Part shown: in pieces, positions 7,658 to 15,682 of the stretch
How the letters are laid out: the number at the start of each line of letters is the position of its first letter
How positions within the stretch are numbered: position 1 is the first letter of the stretch
Assembly: GCA_020354045.1 (NCBI GenBank)
Contig: CP070639.1
Span: 2,599,564 to 2,645,449 of the forward strand
Direction: 5' to 3'
DNA: 45,886 bases
DNA from: Anaerolineales bacterium
Lineage (GTDB): Bacteria; Chloroflexota; Anaerolineae; Anaerolineales; UBA4823
Program-made: the position numbers and the translations under genes
Notes under the pieces: generated by a model
The model's input: only the letters and a program-made list of their open reading frames with translations
Databases searched by the model: none
What the model was told of the DNA's origin: nothing

Positions 7658-9055
7658 TTATATATTAATAGCATGCCCTTCGGCAGCGTGAGCAGCTTCC
7701 ATGAGCGCTTCACTCAGGCTGGGGTGAGCGTGCACATTGCGTGCGATCTCTGCAGTTGTCAGCTCCATCATCTGAGCGATGGTCAATTCGGGTAGCAGCT
7801 CGGTCACTTCGGGTCCGATCATGCTGGCACCCAGGATTTCACCGTAGCGAGCGTCTGTGATGAGCTTTACCCAGCCGGAGCTCTCGCCTAATCCCAACGC
7901 TTTACCATTGGCCTGGAAGGGAAAACGGCCCACCTTGACCTCCAAATTGCGCTCTTTCGCCTGGCTTTCGGTGAGGCCAAAGGAGGCGATTTGCGGCTGG
8001 CAGTAGGTAGCACGCGGTAGCATCTCGTAATCCAGCGTGGACGATTCTAATCCTGCGATGTTCTCGGCGCAGATAATTCCTTGTGCAGAGCCTACATGGG
8101 CAAGCATCAGCTTGCCTGTGACATCACCAATTGCCCAAATCCCCTGTACATTGGTACTCATGCGCTCATCAATATCAACAAAGCCGCGCTCAGTAATTTT
8201 TACACCGATATCTTCCAAGCCTAGGTCTTGAGTATATGGTGAGAAGCCAATAGCAACCAAAGCCTGCTCAGCCTCCAGGGTTAGCTCCTCCTCCTGGCTG
8301 GATACCTTTACCCTGACGCCATTTTTTGTGTTTTCAAGAGCCTCAACGCGGTGCCCGGTCAAGACCTTTATACCTCTCTTTTTGAAGGCCTTCGCCAGTT
8401 CAGTGCTGACTTCCTCGTCTTCGAGTGGTACCAGCCTGGGGAGCATTTCTATGATTGTGACCTCACTGCCATATGAATTCCATATGGTTGAAAATTCTAC
8501 CCCCACCGCCCCCGAACCGATGACAACTACAGATTGTGGCATCTTCTCTTGCAGAATGGCCTCCCAATACGTGACTATTTTGTCTCTATCGATATTCCAG
8601 CCGCGCGGTACTGTAGCGTGCGCCCCAGTCGCGATCACAATGTTCCTGGCCTTATGTTCACTGGTACTTCCATCCTCAGCAGTTATCTGGATGGTATCTT
8701 TGGCGGTGACCCGGGCGGTGCCCATATGCACATCGATTTTATTTTTCTTCATTAAGAATCCCACGCCCTTGGTCAGGCGATCTGATACCTGGCGGCTGCG
8801 CTTTACTGCGACGCCATAGTCAAGGGTCAAGTTTTCGAAGCCAAAACCGAATTCTTTACCACGCTCGCGCAGGGTATGGGCGACTTCAGCATTCTTGAGC
8901 AGGGATTTGGATGGTATGCAACCTACGTTCAAGCACACGCCTCCCAGCCATTGTTTCTCAACAACGGCGGCTTTCATACCCAGCTGGGCTGCCCGGATCG
9001 CGCATACATATCCTGCTGGACCACCTCCGATAACAAGTACATCATACTCGCTCAT
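7658..9055 (-). CDS. lpdA: Dihydrolipoamide dehydrogenase (E3)
   Basis: 465 residues from the ATG at 9055, chosen because GGGAG lies just upstream and MSEYDVLVIGGGPAGY is the usual N-terminus. The FAD-binding GxGxxG lies at residues 10-15, and the redox-active pair Cys41/Cys46 lies in GVCLNVGCIPSK. The NAD-binding motif VVIGSGAVGVEF, the second FAD motif (ATNVQGIWAIGDVTG-like) and the catalytic His-Glu segment HAHPSLSEALMEA are all present. It reoxidises the dihydrolipoyl group of E2 and makes NADH. It is the last gene of the E1-E2-E3 operon, 162 bases after E2; that gap contains hairpins and possibly its own promoter. Confidence 0.95.
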   Translation of the reverse strand: MSEYDVLVIGGGPAGYVCAIRAAQLGMKAAVVEKQWLGGVCLNVGCIPSKSLLKNAEVAHTLRERGKEFGFGFENLTLDYGVAVKRSRQVSDRLTKGVGFLMKKNKIDVHMGTARVTAKDTIQITAEDGSTSEHKARNIVIATGAHATVPRGWNIDRDKIVTYWEAILQEKMPQSVVVIGSGAVGVEFSTIWNSYGSEVTIIEMLPRLVPLEDEEVSTELAKAFKKRGIKVLTGHRVEALENTKNGVRVKVSSQEEELTLEAEQALVAIGFSPYTQDLGLEDIGVKITERGFVDIDERMSTNVQGIWAIGDVTGKLMLAHVGSAQGIICAENIAGLESSTLDYEMLPRATYCQPQIASFGLTESQAKERNLEVKVGRFPFQANGKALGLGESSGWVKLITDARYGEILGASMIGPEVTELLPELTIAQMMELTTAEIARNVHAHPSLSEALMEAAHAAEGHAINI

Positions 9056-9077
9056 GTTCTCTCCCTTAAAAATGTTA

Positions 9078-9180
9078 GACAATTTGTCAACTTTTTTATC
9101 TCTAAGTTATCCATATGCCTGGCACTTCAGGCAATACCTGACTCATCTCTCTTCAAAATGAGCTATCCAGAACCTGGATA
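9078..9180. promoter_or_regulatory. Structured gap between E2 and E3 genes
   Basis: Three inverted repeats lie in this spacer. GACAA-T-TTGTC (9078-9088) overlaps a minus-strand TTGACA. TGCCTG/CAGGCA (9116-9133) and TATCCAG-AAC-CTGGATA (9164-9180) can form small hairpins. They may adjust relative E2 and E3 mRNA levels or bind a regulator. No obvious terminator run of T follows. Confidence 0.35.
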
Positions 9181-9217
9181 AAGTTCCAGGCAATTTGAGT
9201 TTTTCACCAACGAATGA

Positions 9218-10549
9218 TTAGAAATTCACCAGGGATTCTACCACTTTGCCCAGGAAGATATCGGCTATGGCGCCATCCAATATACGGTGATCAAATGTCA
9301 AAGACAGGTACGCCATGGGACGGATGGCAATGGTATCACCCACCTCGATGCCCTCGATCTCAGCGCCACTGATGACCACCACCCGTTTTTGGATTGTGCC
9401 CACTCCTAAGATGGCACACTGAGGCTGGTTGATGATCGGTGTGGCGAATAACGACCCGCTCACTCCATGATTGGTAATCGTGAAAGTGCCGCCTTTGACC
9501 TCATCAGGTTGCAGTTTTTTGGCACGTGCCCGGTTTGCCAGGTCGTTCACGCTGCGCGCAATGCCCAGCAAAGAGAGACCATCCGCATTCTTAATCACCG
9601 GCACGATTAAACCTTCCTCCCCCAAAGAAGTCGCCATACCAATGTTGATCTGCTTGTGCAGGTGGATGCCTTGCTCACCCCAGGAAGAATTCACGATAGG
9701 GTGGGCTTTTAAAGCCGCGATTGCCGCGCTCACAAAATATGCAGTGAAAGTCAGGTTTACGCCATCCCGAGCAAAGGTGGCTTTGTTTGCCTGGCGGTGG
9801 GCGACGATGCGGCTCAGATCGACCTCCATGACGGTGGTCACATGAGGTGAGGTTCGTTTGCTTAACACCATGTGGTCGGCGATGGCACGCCGGACAGTCG
9901 TCATTGGCAGCACCTCACCTGGCGTGAATGCCTGGGCGATTGAAGCGGGGATGGCGGGGGAAGGTGCTGCCTGTGCGGAAGAGGAGACCGCCGCGGGAGG
10001 CGAAATTGGCTGGATTGGACTGGTAGTTGGGATAATTTCAGGCGCTGCCTGTCGCGCCTCCAGGTAGTTGAGAACATCTTTTTTGGTGATCCGCCCTCCT
10101 TGCCCGGTGCCCTGGATCTGGTACAGGTCTATATTGTGTTCCCCGGCGATGCGCGCGACCACTGGTGAGATAAAACCCAATTCGCGATCGCGACCTGCTG
10201 AAGGCAGGCCGTCTACCCTGGCGACAACACCAGCCGGAACAGTGAAGGTAGCCTGTGGTTGAGGTGCTACTTCCGAGGCAGGAGAAGTTCCATCGCTGGG
10301 AGTTTTTTCGCCCGCCTCGCCAATCCAGGCTAGCACGTTCCCCGCCTGGACGGTTGTGCCTTCAGGAATCAAGATTTCGAGTAGTATGCCATCGCTGGGG
10401 CTGGGGATTTCCGAATCAACCTTGTCGGTGTTGACTTCTAACAAAGGCTCGTACTCTTCCACTGGATCTCCAACGGCTTTCAGCCATTTGGTGATCGTTC
10501 CTTCAATAACAGATTCGCCTAGTTGTGGCATCAAGACTTGTACAGGCAT
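9218..10549 (-). CDS. Dihydrolipoyl acyltransferase E2 of a 2-oxoacid dehydrogenase complex
   Basis: 443 residues from the ATG at 10549, which has GGAGG five bases upstream. The single N-terminal lipoyl domain carries the likely lipoylated Lys43 in TDKVDSEIPSP. A Pro/Ala-rich linker leads to the peripheral subunit-binding domain (FISPVVARIAGEHNID, ending GGRITKKDVLNYLEA). A second linker follows, and then the catalytic domain with the HxxxDG motif as DHRILDGA near the C-terminus. It accepts the acyl group from E1 and passes it to CoA. The neighbouring fused E1 suggests a branched-chain 2-oxoacid complex, though pyruvate or mixed specificity is possible. It lies 41 bases after the E1 stop. Confidence 0.92.
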   Translation of the reverse strand: MPVQVLMPQLGESVIEGTITKWLKAVGDPVEEYEPLLEVNTDKVDSEIPSPSDGILLEILIPEGTTVQAGNVLAWIGEAGEKTPSDGTSPASEVAPQPQATFTVPAGVVARVDGLPSAGRDRELGFISPVVARIAGEHNIDLYQIQGTGQGGRITKKDVLNYLEARQAAPEIIPTTSPIQPISPPAAVSSSAQAAPSPAIPASIAQAFTPGEVLPMTTVRRAIADHMVLSKRTSPHVTTVMEVDLSRIVAHRQANKATFARDGVNLTFTAYFVSAAIAALKAHPIVNSSWGEQGIHLHKQINIGMATSLGEEGLIVPVIKNADGLSLLGIARSVNDLANRARAKKLQPDEVKGGTFTITNHGVSGSLFATPIINQPQCAILGVGTIQKRVVVISGAEIEGIEVGDTIAIRPMAYLSLTFDHRILDGAIADIFLGKVVESLVNF

Positions 10550-10590
10550 TATTCCTCCATACACAGTGGATATAAATTGCTTCCGCGGTG

Positions 10591-13014
10591 TTAGTAAAGC
10601 TTGGGGAAGCTGGCCGGGTCAGCTTCGTGCATGATCTCGTAGACTGTGTCAAAAATCTGTTCCGCATTAGGTTTTGACCAATAATCGCCATCTGAACCAT
10701 ACGCGGGTCGATGGGGCTTGCCCGGCAGTGTGCGTGGCGGCGAGTCGAGATAGTAATAACCGCCCTGTTTTTCAATTACCTCCTGGAACATGTAGGCGGT
10801 GGTACCACCGGGGACGTCTTCATCAACGAACAGAATGCGGCTGGTTTTCTTGAGCGAGTCAAGGATAACACCCTGCAGGTCGAAAGGCAGCAGGGTTTGC
10901 ACATCGATGATCTCAACTTGGATACCAGCTCGCTCAAGGGACTCAGCCGCTTCCAGTGCGATCCGGCAGCAGGCGCCATAAGTGACCAGGGTGAGATCAT
11001 CACCTGCACGGAGGACTTCGGGCACGCCGAGGGGCACGGTAAATTCACTGATATTATCAGGTAATTGCTCCTTCAGCCGGTAGCCGTTCAAAACCTCAAC
11101 GACAACCGCGGGTTCGTCAGCCTGCAGCAGCGTATTGTAGAAACCGGCTGCCTGGGTCATGTTGCGGGGTACCAAAACATGCATGCCTCGAACCAGGTGG
11201 ATGAGACCAGCCATTAATGATCCGGAATGCCAGATGCCCTCCAGACGGTGACCACGGGTACGCACGATCACGGGCGCTTTCTGGCCACCCTTGGTACGCC
11301 AGTACAAGGTGGCTAAATCATCCGACATGATTTGTAGTGCGTACAGCAGGTAATCCAGGTACTGGATTTCTGCTATTGGACGCAGCCCGCGCATCGCCAT
11401 GCCGATCGCCTGACCGATGATGGTGCACTCGCGGATGCCGGTATCCGTGACGCGCATAAGCCCATATTTTTCCTGCAAGCCCCGTAATCCCTGATTGACA
11501 TCCCCAAGATTGCCCACATCTTCACCAAAAACAATCAGGCGCGGATCACGCTCTAGGGCTGCATCGAAGCAGGCGTTAAGCACTTCGAAGCCATACATTG
11601 TGGGTGAGTCTGCTGAATAAACAGGCTTGAGTTCTGGTACTTTGAGCGCTGATTTGGCAGATTGGTTATACAGGTGGGAGCTGTAGCGCTCTTCGTTGAG
11701 CTGCATGTGTTCCTGTCTCCAGGCCAGCAGCTCCGTCCGGGAGTGGATATTCTCCTGCCGGGTGAGGGTAAGCGCGGTTTGGATGGTAGCCATGATATCC
11801 CGGCGTAGCGGGGAAGGTAACCCGAGCAGGTGCTGTTTACCCTGGCTGAGTTCTGCAGCATGGGTCGATTGGGCAGCTATCTGGTCGATCAGACGGGCAA
11901 CTTCCTGGCATTCCTGCTGGATGGGATTCAGGTAAGCTTCCCAGGCCTGTTTGCGCACTTCCAGGACATGCTTATGGTCCTCTTTTTCCATCTGGTCAAG
12001 CTCAGCCGGTTCTGCAATACCCTGGGCGATGATCCATTCACGGAATTTGGTCAGCCCGTCAAACTCTTCTTCGAACCTCAGTCTTTCTTGGGATTTATAG
12101 CGTTCATGGCTGCCTGAGGTGGAGTGACCCTGCGGTTGGGTCAGCTCGATCACGTGCACAATGGCAGGAACATGTTCTTCGCGAACAATCCGGCTGGCTT
12201 TTTGGTAGGTTTCTACCAGAGCTGGGTAGTCCCAACCCTTAACTGTGTACAAGTCATATCCATCTCGGGTTCCAGGCTCACGCTGGAAGCCTTTCAGCAG
12301 CTCGGATATATTTTCTTTGACCATCTGGTGTTTATTAGGTACGGAGATGCCGTAACCGTCATCATAGATTGTGATCAGCGCTGGAGCCTGGAGCACTCCA
12401 ATGGCGTTTATCGCTTCCCATACCATACCCTCGGCTGTTGAGGCATTGCCAATCGTGCCAAAGGCGATCTCATTGCCATTGTTTGAGAAAGTTGTAAATT
12501 CTTTTAACTTTTCAAGTTCACGATATAACCTGGAGGCATATGCCAGACCCACCAGGCGTGGCATCTGCGAACCGGTCGGGGAGATATCTGCTGAGGTATT
12601 ACGGATATCCATCAGGTTATTCCACGAGCCATCCACATGGAGGCTGCGCGTGGCGAAGTGGGCATTCATTGCTCTACCAGCTGTGGCGGGATCGGCTTGC
12701 AAGTCGGTGTGGGCGTATAGTTGGGCGAAAAATTGCTGGATGGTGGTCTCACCACTGGCAAACATCAGGGTTTGGTCCCGATAATAACCTGAGCGAAAAT
12801 CACCTTTTTGATATACCTTGGCCATAGCCACCTGGACGACCTCTTTGCCATCTCCAAAGATGCCGAATTTGGCCTTGCCACTCATGACCTCACGCCGTCC
12901 GATGACGCTGACCTGGCGGCTTTGATACGCCAGTTGGTAATCTCGGATGATCTCTTCCGGAGTGAGGCGAAGGTCTGAGACGCTCTCGCTGGCCTCGAGT
13001 GCTGTTTCGCTCAT
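10591..13014 (-). CDS. Fused alpha-beta E1 subunit of 2-oxoacid (branched-chain type) dehydrogenase
   Basis: 807 residues joining an E1-alpha-like domain (about 15-430) to an E1-beta-like domain (about 470-800), instead of the usual two polypeptides. The alpha half has PTGSQMPRLVGLA, the thiamine-diphosphate segment GTIGNASTAEG and YDDGYGISVPN. The beta half has FEVLNACFDAALERDPRLIVFGED, IIGQAIGMAMRG and VPGGTTAYMFQE near the end. It decarboxylates 2-oxoacids and acylates the lipoyl group of E2. Family members usually have GD where this protein has Gly-Asn190; the effect on Mg binding is uncertain. AGGAGG lies nine bases before the ATG. It is the first gene of the E1-E2-E3 operon. Confidence 0.9.
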   Translation of the reverse strand: MSETALEASESVSDLRLTPEEIIRDYQLAYQSRQVSVIGRREVMSGKAKFGIFGDGKEVVQVAMAKVYQKGDFRSGYYRDQTLMFASGETTIQQFFAQLYAHTDLQADPATAGRAMNAHFATRSLHVDGSWNNLMDIRNTSADISPTGSQMPRLVGLAYASRLYRELEKLKEFTTFSNNGNEIAFGTIGNASTAEGMVWEAINAIGVLQAPALITIYDDGYGISVPNKHQMVKENISELLKGFQREPGTRDGYDLYTVKGWDYPALVETYQKASRIVREEHVPAIVHVIELTQPQGHSTSGSHERYKSQERLRFEEEFDGLTKFREWIIAQGIAEPAELDQMEKEDHKHVLEVRKQAWEAYLNPIQQECQEVARLIDQIAAQSTHAAELSQGKQHLLGLPSPLRRDIMATIQTALTLTRQENIHSRTELLAWRQEHMQLNEERYSSHLYNQSAKSALKVPELKPVYSADSPTMYGFEVLNACFDAALERDPRLIVFGEDVGNLGDVNQGLRGLQEKYGLMRVTDTGIRECTIIGQAIGMAMRGLRPIAEIQYLDYLLYALQIMSDDLATLYWRTKGGQKAPVIVRTRGHRLEGIWHSGSLMAGLIHLVRGMHVLVPRNMTQAAGFYNTLLQADEPAVVVEVLNGYRLKEQLPDNISEFTVPLGVPEVLRAGDDLTLVTYGACCRIALEAAESLERAGIQVEIIDVQTLLPFDLQGVILDSLKKTSRILFVDEDVPGGTTAYMFQEVIEKQGGYYYLDSPPRTLPGKPHRPAYGSDGDYWSKPNAEQIFDTVYEIMHEADPASFPKLY

Positions 13015-13125
13015 AAAAACATTTCCTCCTATCTTGCTCTACCGTTTTCAAGCAGCGCCAGCCCATCTGCCTAACGCATTGGAAAATTTCAGGATTTCCC
13101 TTGAGTGCTCCGGGGGCTTATATAG

Positions 13126-13131
13126 ATTATA
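13126..13131 (-). promoter_or_regulatory. Candidate -10 of the 2-oxoacid dehydrogenase operon
   Basis: The minus strand reads TATAAT about 112 bases before the E1 start. There is no TGn extension and no clear -35 at 16-18 bases. The rest of the gap to the next gene (13015-13189) shows only the E1 ribosome site AGGAGG. Confidence 0.4.
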
Positions 13132-13189
13132 TCGCCCTTTTTTCGGATTATTCTAAAGGCGTGATTAATACCAGTAGTTAGGTTGCCCT

Positions 13190-13516
13190 TTATTGGCTTT
13201 CCCCGCTTCTCTCTGCTCTGAGTTCATAATGCTGGGCGCGTTCATCAAAATGGGAGAGAACTGCTCTCGCTTTGGCTGGGACATAGGCTGCTTCGTAGTC
13301 CTCCCCGGCGAACTCGCGCACGGCTTCCAGCGTATCGAAAGTCATGATTGTGACAAATTCGATCTCTTCACCAGCATCGCGGCGCAGTAAGCGAATGCCC
13401 TTGAAGCCCCGAATTTGCCGTTTCTCAATACCGATGAAGATTTCCTCCTTGAGCAACGCCTCGTATCGATCAGCGTTGCCTGGAGTTGTCCATCCATGCC
13501 AGATGCGCAGGATCAT
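13190..13516 (-). CDS. Antibiotic biosynthesis monooxygenase (ABM)-like small protein
   Basis: 108 residues starting MILRIWHGWTTPGNADRYEALL, the beta-strand and helix pattern of the dimeric alpha-beta barrel ABM superfamily, followed by GFKGIRLLRR and EFVTIMTFDTLEAVREFAG. Members include heme-degrading and quinone-oxidising monooxygenases, but many are of unknown role and the substrate cannot be inferred. Its ATG overlaps the stop of the DUF1801 gene as ATGA, so the two are translationally coupled. A stress or detoxification role is possible but unproven. Confidence 0.75.
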   Translation of the reverse strand: MILRIWHGWTTPGNADRYEALLKEEIFIGIEKRQIRGFKGIRLLRRDAGEEIEFVTIMTFDTLEAVREFAGEDYEAAYVPAKARAVLSHFDERAQHYELRAERSGESQ

Positions 13517-13905
13517 GATTTGTTTTTCCTTTTTCTCGCTTCTGCTCTATCCAGATTTTCTTTCACTCTAAAAGATACAATTTTACTGATCAGGTCATAA
13601 GGAATCGGTTTATCTAACGGAAATTTTACCGTGCCTTTGGCTATTTCGTAAGCAGACAGCTCGTTTTCGAATTCCTTGATCCCTGATGAGGCAGGATAAA
13701 ATCCTATATGCTTTTTCCAGGCTGCGAAATGCACTAAATTCCCTTTAAGCGTATAGGTCGGTATTTGATAACTGATGGTCTCTTCCCCGTTTGGTGCAGC
13801 CTCCTTAATCGTTGTTCTGATCTTTTCCAAAATCTCTTGGACTTCTTTAGAAAAACCGGCGATGTATTCATCGATGGTTTTGGGTGTTGTTTTGTAGGTG
13901 GTCAT
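13513..13905 (-). CDS. DUF1801 (YdhG-like) protein
   Basis: 130 residues from the ATG at 13905, which has AGAGGA just upstream. A longer open frame is not supported by family length. The pattern TTPKTIDEYIAGFSKEV, LEKIRTTIKEAAPNGEETISYQIPTY and HFAAWKKHIGFYPASSGI is that of DUF1801, whose structures resemble frataxin and which is sometimes annotated as an iron chaperone. A FPLDKPIPYDLISKIV segment and a basic tail end the protein. The true biochemical role of the family is not settled. It overlaps the downstream ABM-like gene by four bases and follows the SnoaL-like pseudogene by 46 bases. Confidence 0.8.
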   Translation of the reverse strand: MTTYKTTPKTIDEYIAGFSKEVQEILEKIRTTIKEAAPNGEETISYQIPTYTLKGNLVHFAAWKKHIGFYPASSGIKEFENELSAYEIAKGTVKFPLDKPIPYDLISKIVSFRVKENLDRAEARKRKNKS

Positions 13906-13951
13906 TTTCTTTCCTCTGCAAAATCCTGACAGCGGGTTGGGTGCGCACGAT

Positions 13952-14377
13952 TCATGCTGATAATCGTTCTTGCGGACCAGGTTCGCTCTCTTCACCGATC
14001 TCCGCTATGACCTTGCCAGCCTCGTTGAAGTGCAGAAGGGTGATACCTCCCTATTGGTGTTCTCCGCCCATGTGCGATTCAGGAAGCTGGCTAGCAGATA
14101 CCCTATGTGCTTGAAAACTCCATCAAAGACTTACCTTTTGTCCCTCCGCAACAATTTCGTGAATTGTTACCTTGCTATTTTTCCATGTGCTAGAGAAATT
14201 TATCGCGTGATCCATGTACGCTTTTCGTCCACGTAACGCAGGTAAATTGAACAGCCTCATGAAAACCGGATAAGTTGCGATACTATCCTCGGCAACGAGT
14301 TCTTCGACGATCGAGGGATTGCCTTCATGGACGCCTTTGAAAAATTGGCTGGCAAGTTCTTTTAGTTTGTCTTTCAT
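13952..14377 (-). pseudogene. SnoaL-like (NTF2-fold) gene interrupted by two in-frame stop codons
   Basis: From the ATG at 14377 the frame encodes MKDKLKELASQFFKGVHEGN, ALRGRKAYMDHAINF and VTIHEIVAEGQKVSL, the first two thirds of a SnoaL/ester-cyclase-like protein, and then meets TGA. The same frame continues with WSFQAHRV and PESHMGGEHQ, meets TAG, and resumes with GGITLLHFNEAGKVIAEIGEE, the expected last strands, to a normal stop at 13952-13954. The total is 142 codons, normal for the family. Each stop is explained by one C-to-T change (CGA to TGA, CAG to TAG). The gene therefore looks recently inactivated; sequencing error or stop readthrough are less likely alternatives. Confidence 0.75.
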
Positions 14378-14461
14378 ATTAGCCCTCGTTTTTTTTCGAA
14401 AGTTCCTTGCTCATATGGCTTCAAGACAGCCTTGAGCTGAGGCATCGGGGTCCACTATCGC

Positions 14462-15442
14462 TCAAGCACATCCGGGGCTGGGTGGAGCAGCGGGTTCTAC
14501 TGCGATTCCTTGCTGCGGCTCTTGTTCGTCAGGCGCCACCCTCGGCTGCCTGAGCGCGCCAATCCAAACGCCTATCAGCACCACCAGACCACCTGCGGTG
14601 AACCTTAAGGTGATCGTCTCGTCAGTCAGCCAGGCGGAAATAATGACCGTTGCGACTGGGAAAAGCAGAAAGGAGTAGGAAGTGGCAGTTGCCGTCCATC
14701 TGGAGAGAATGAATAGGTAGAGGTAAAAAAGCACGACGGAGCCGATCAAAACCAGATAACTGAAGGCTGCCCAGGTCGCAGAGGCGTTGGGTAGAGACCA
14801 GCTCTCTCCGGCAATAAGGGAAACCAGGATGAGGATCAGCGCGCCCTCAGTCGTGGCAATTGCATTGGTTGCCAGGGGATCGGACCTGGGAAATAGTTTA
14901 TAGAGTACGGAGGCTTCTGCTGTACAGGCTGCGCCAAACATCAGGGCCAGGAGGGATGGCATAGGGATAGATGTGCCAAGGTCTTGAGCCACTGCCAGCG
15001 TAATGCCAGCGAGCGCTATCAGGGCGCCAGCCAGCCCGCGCCACCTGAATCGCTCGAGCCGGTGCGCAGTGGCAAAAAGCAGTGTCAGCAAAGGACCCAG
15101 CGACAAGATGATCATTGCCAGGCTGGCCTGGATTTTTAGCATGCTCCAATAGATGAAGGCATAGGCGGCACCAATACTGAGCGCGCCATAGACCAGGCAG
15201 CCGACCAGCGCTCGTCCTGCAGGTAGTGGTATGCGCCGGATGAGCAGGATGGCCCAAAAGATGATCGCTGCGCCGATGAATCGGGCGGCGGCGCCCCAGA
15301 AGGGAGGTAGCTCCAAATTACTGAAACGGACAGCCACAGCATTGCTCCCACCAAGAAAGATCAACACGATAAATGCGAGCAGCATCAAGCTATCCAGACC
15401 TGATCTGGTGTCGTTGCTTGGATGATCACTTATGCCAGCCAT
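14462..15442 (-). CDS. EamA-family (drug/metabolite) membrane transporter
   Basis: 326 residues from the ATG at 15442 (MAGISDHP); an upstream in-frame ATG at 15475 is possible. About ten hydrophobic helices form two EamA repeats. The first contains FLGGSNAVAVRFSNLELPPFW and YWSMLKIQASLAMII, and the second ends in a similar SYSFLLFPVATVIISAWL segment. Such proteins export amino acids, metabolites or drugs; the substrate cannot be predicted. The C-terminal tail is Pro/Glu-rich and soluble. It lies 84 bases before the SnoaL-like pseudogene and could be co-transcribed with that minus-strand cluster. Confidence 0.85.
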   Translation of the reverse strand: MAGISDHPSNDTRSGLDSLMLLAFIVLIFLGGSNAVAVRFSNLELPPFWGAAARFIGAAIIFWAILLIRRIPLPAGRALVGCLVYGALSIGAAYAFIYWSMLKIQASLAMIILSLGPLLTLLFATAHRLERFRWRGLAGALIALAGITLAVAQDLGTSIPMPSLLALMFGAACTAEASVLYKLFPRSDPLATNAIATTEGALILILVSLIAGESWSLPNASATWAAFSYLVLIGSVVLFYLYLFILSRWTATATSYSFLLFPVATVIISAWLTDETITLRFTAGGLVVLIGVWIGALRQPRVAPDEQEPQQGIAVEPAAPPSPGCA

Positions 15443-15649
15443 TCCACATCCCTCTCCATGACTCTGACAGTTCAACGCCTCTAACCCTGCCTGATCGCCT
15501 CGACCTGCCAGGATGTGCCAGACGTCTTAATGATAATAACTCTTATGGATAGACTCGAATTAGATAAATTATACATGATATATCGGGATTTATTAGATCT
15601 AGACCCCCTGCTCAAATATAAAGCGCACCTTCATTAAAGGATAGTTCAT

Positions 15650-15679
15650 GCATACACAGCTGTGAAAATCTGTGTATGC
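15650..15679. terminator. Hairpin downstream of the Fe-S oxidoreductase gene
   Basis: A perfect 10-bp stem, GCATACACAG with CTGTGTATGC, encloses a 10-base loop and lies only four bases after the stop of the minus-strand Fe-S gene. The expected T run is absent on that strand, so it may be a weak terminator or an mRNA 3' stabiliser. The rest of 15476-15682 holds AT-rich sequence (15540-15600) that may contain the EamA promoter. Confidence 0.5.
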
Positions 15680-15682
15680 GCG

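Noticed and set aside
13884..14236. Plus-strand frames of 76 and 88 codons
   Set aside because: They are antisense to the SnoaL-like pseudogene, whose protein similarity on the minus strand explains the sequence.
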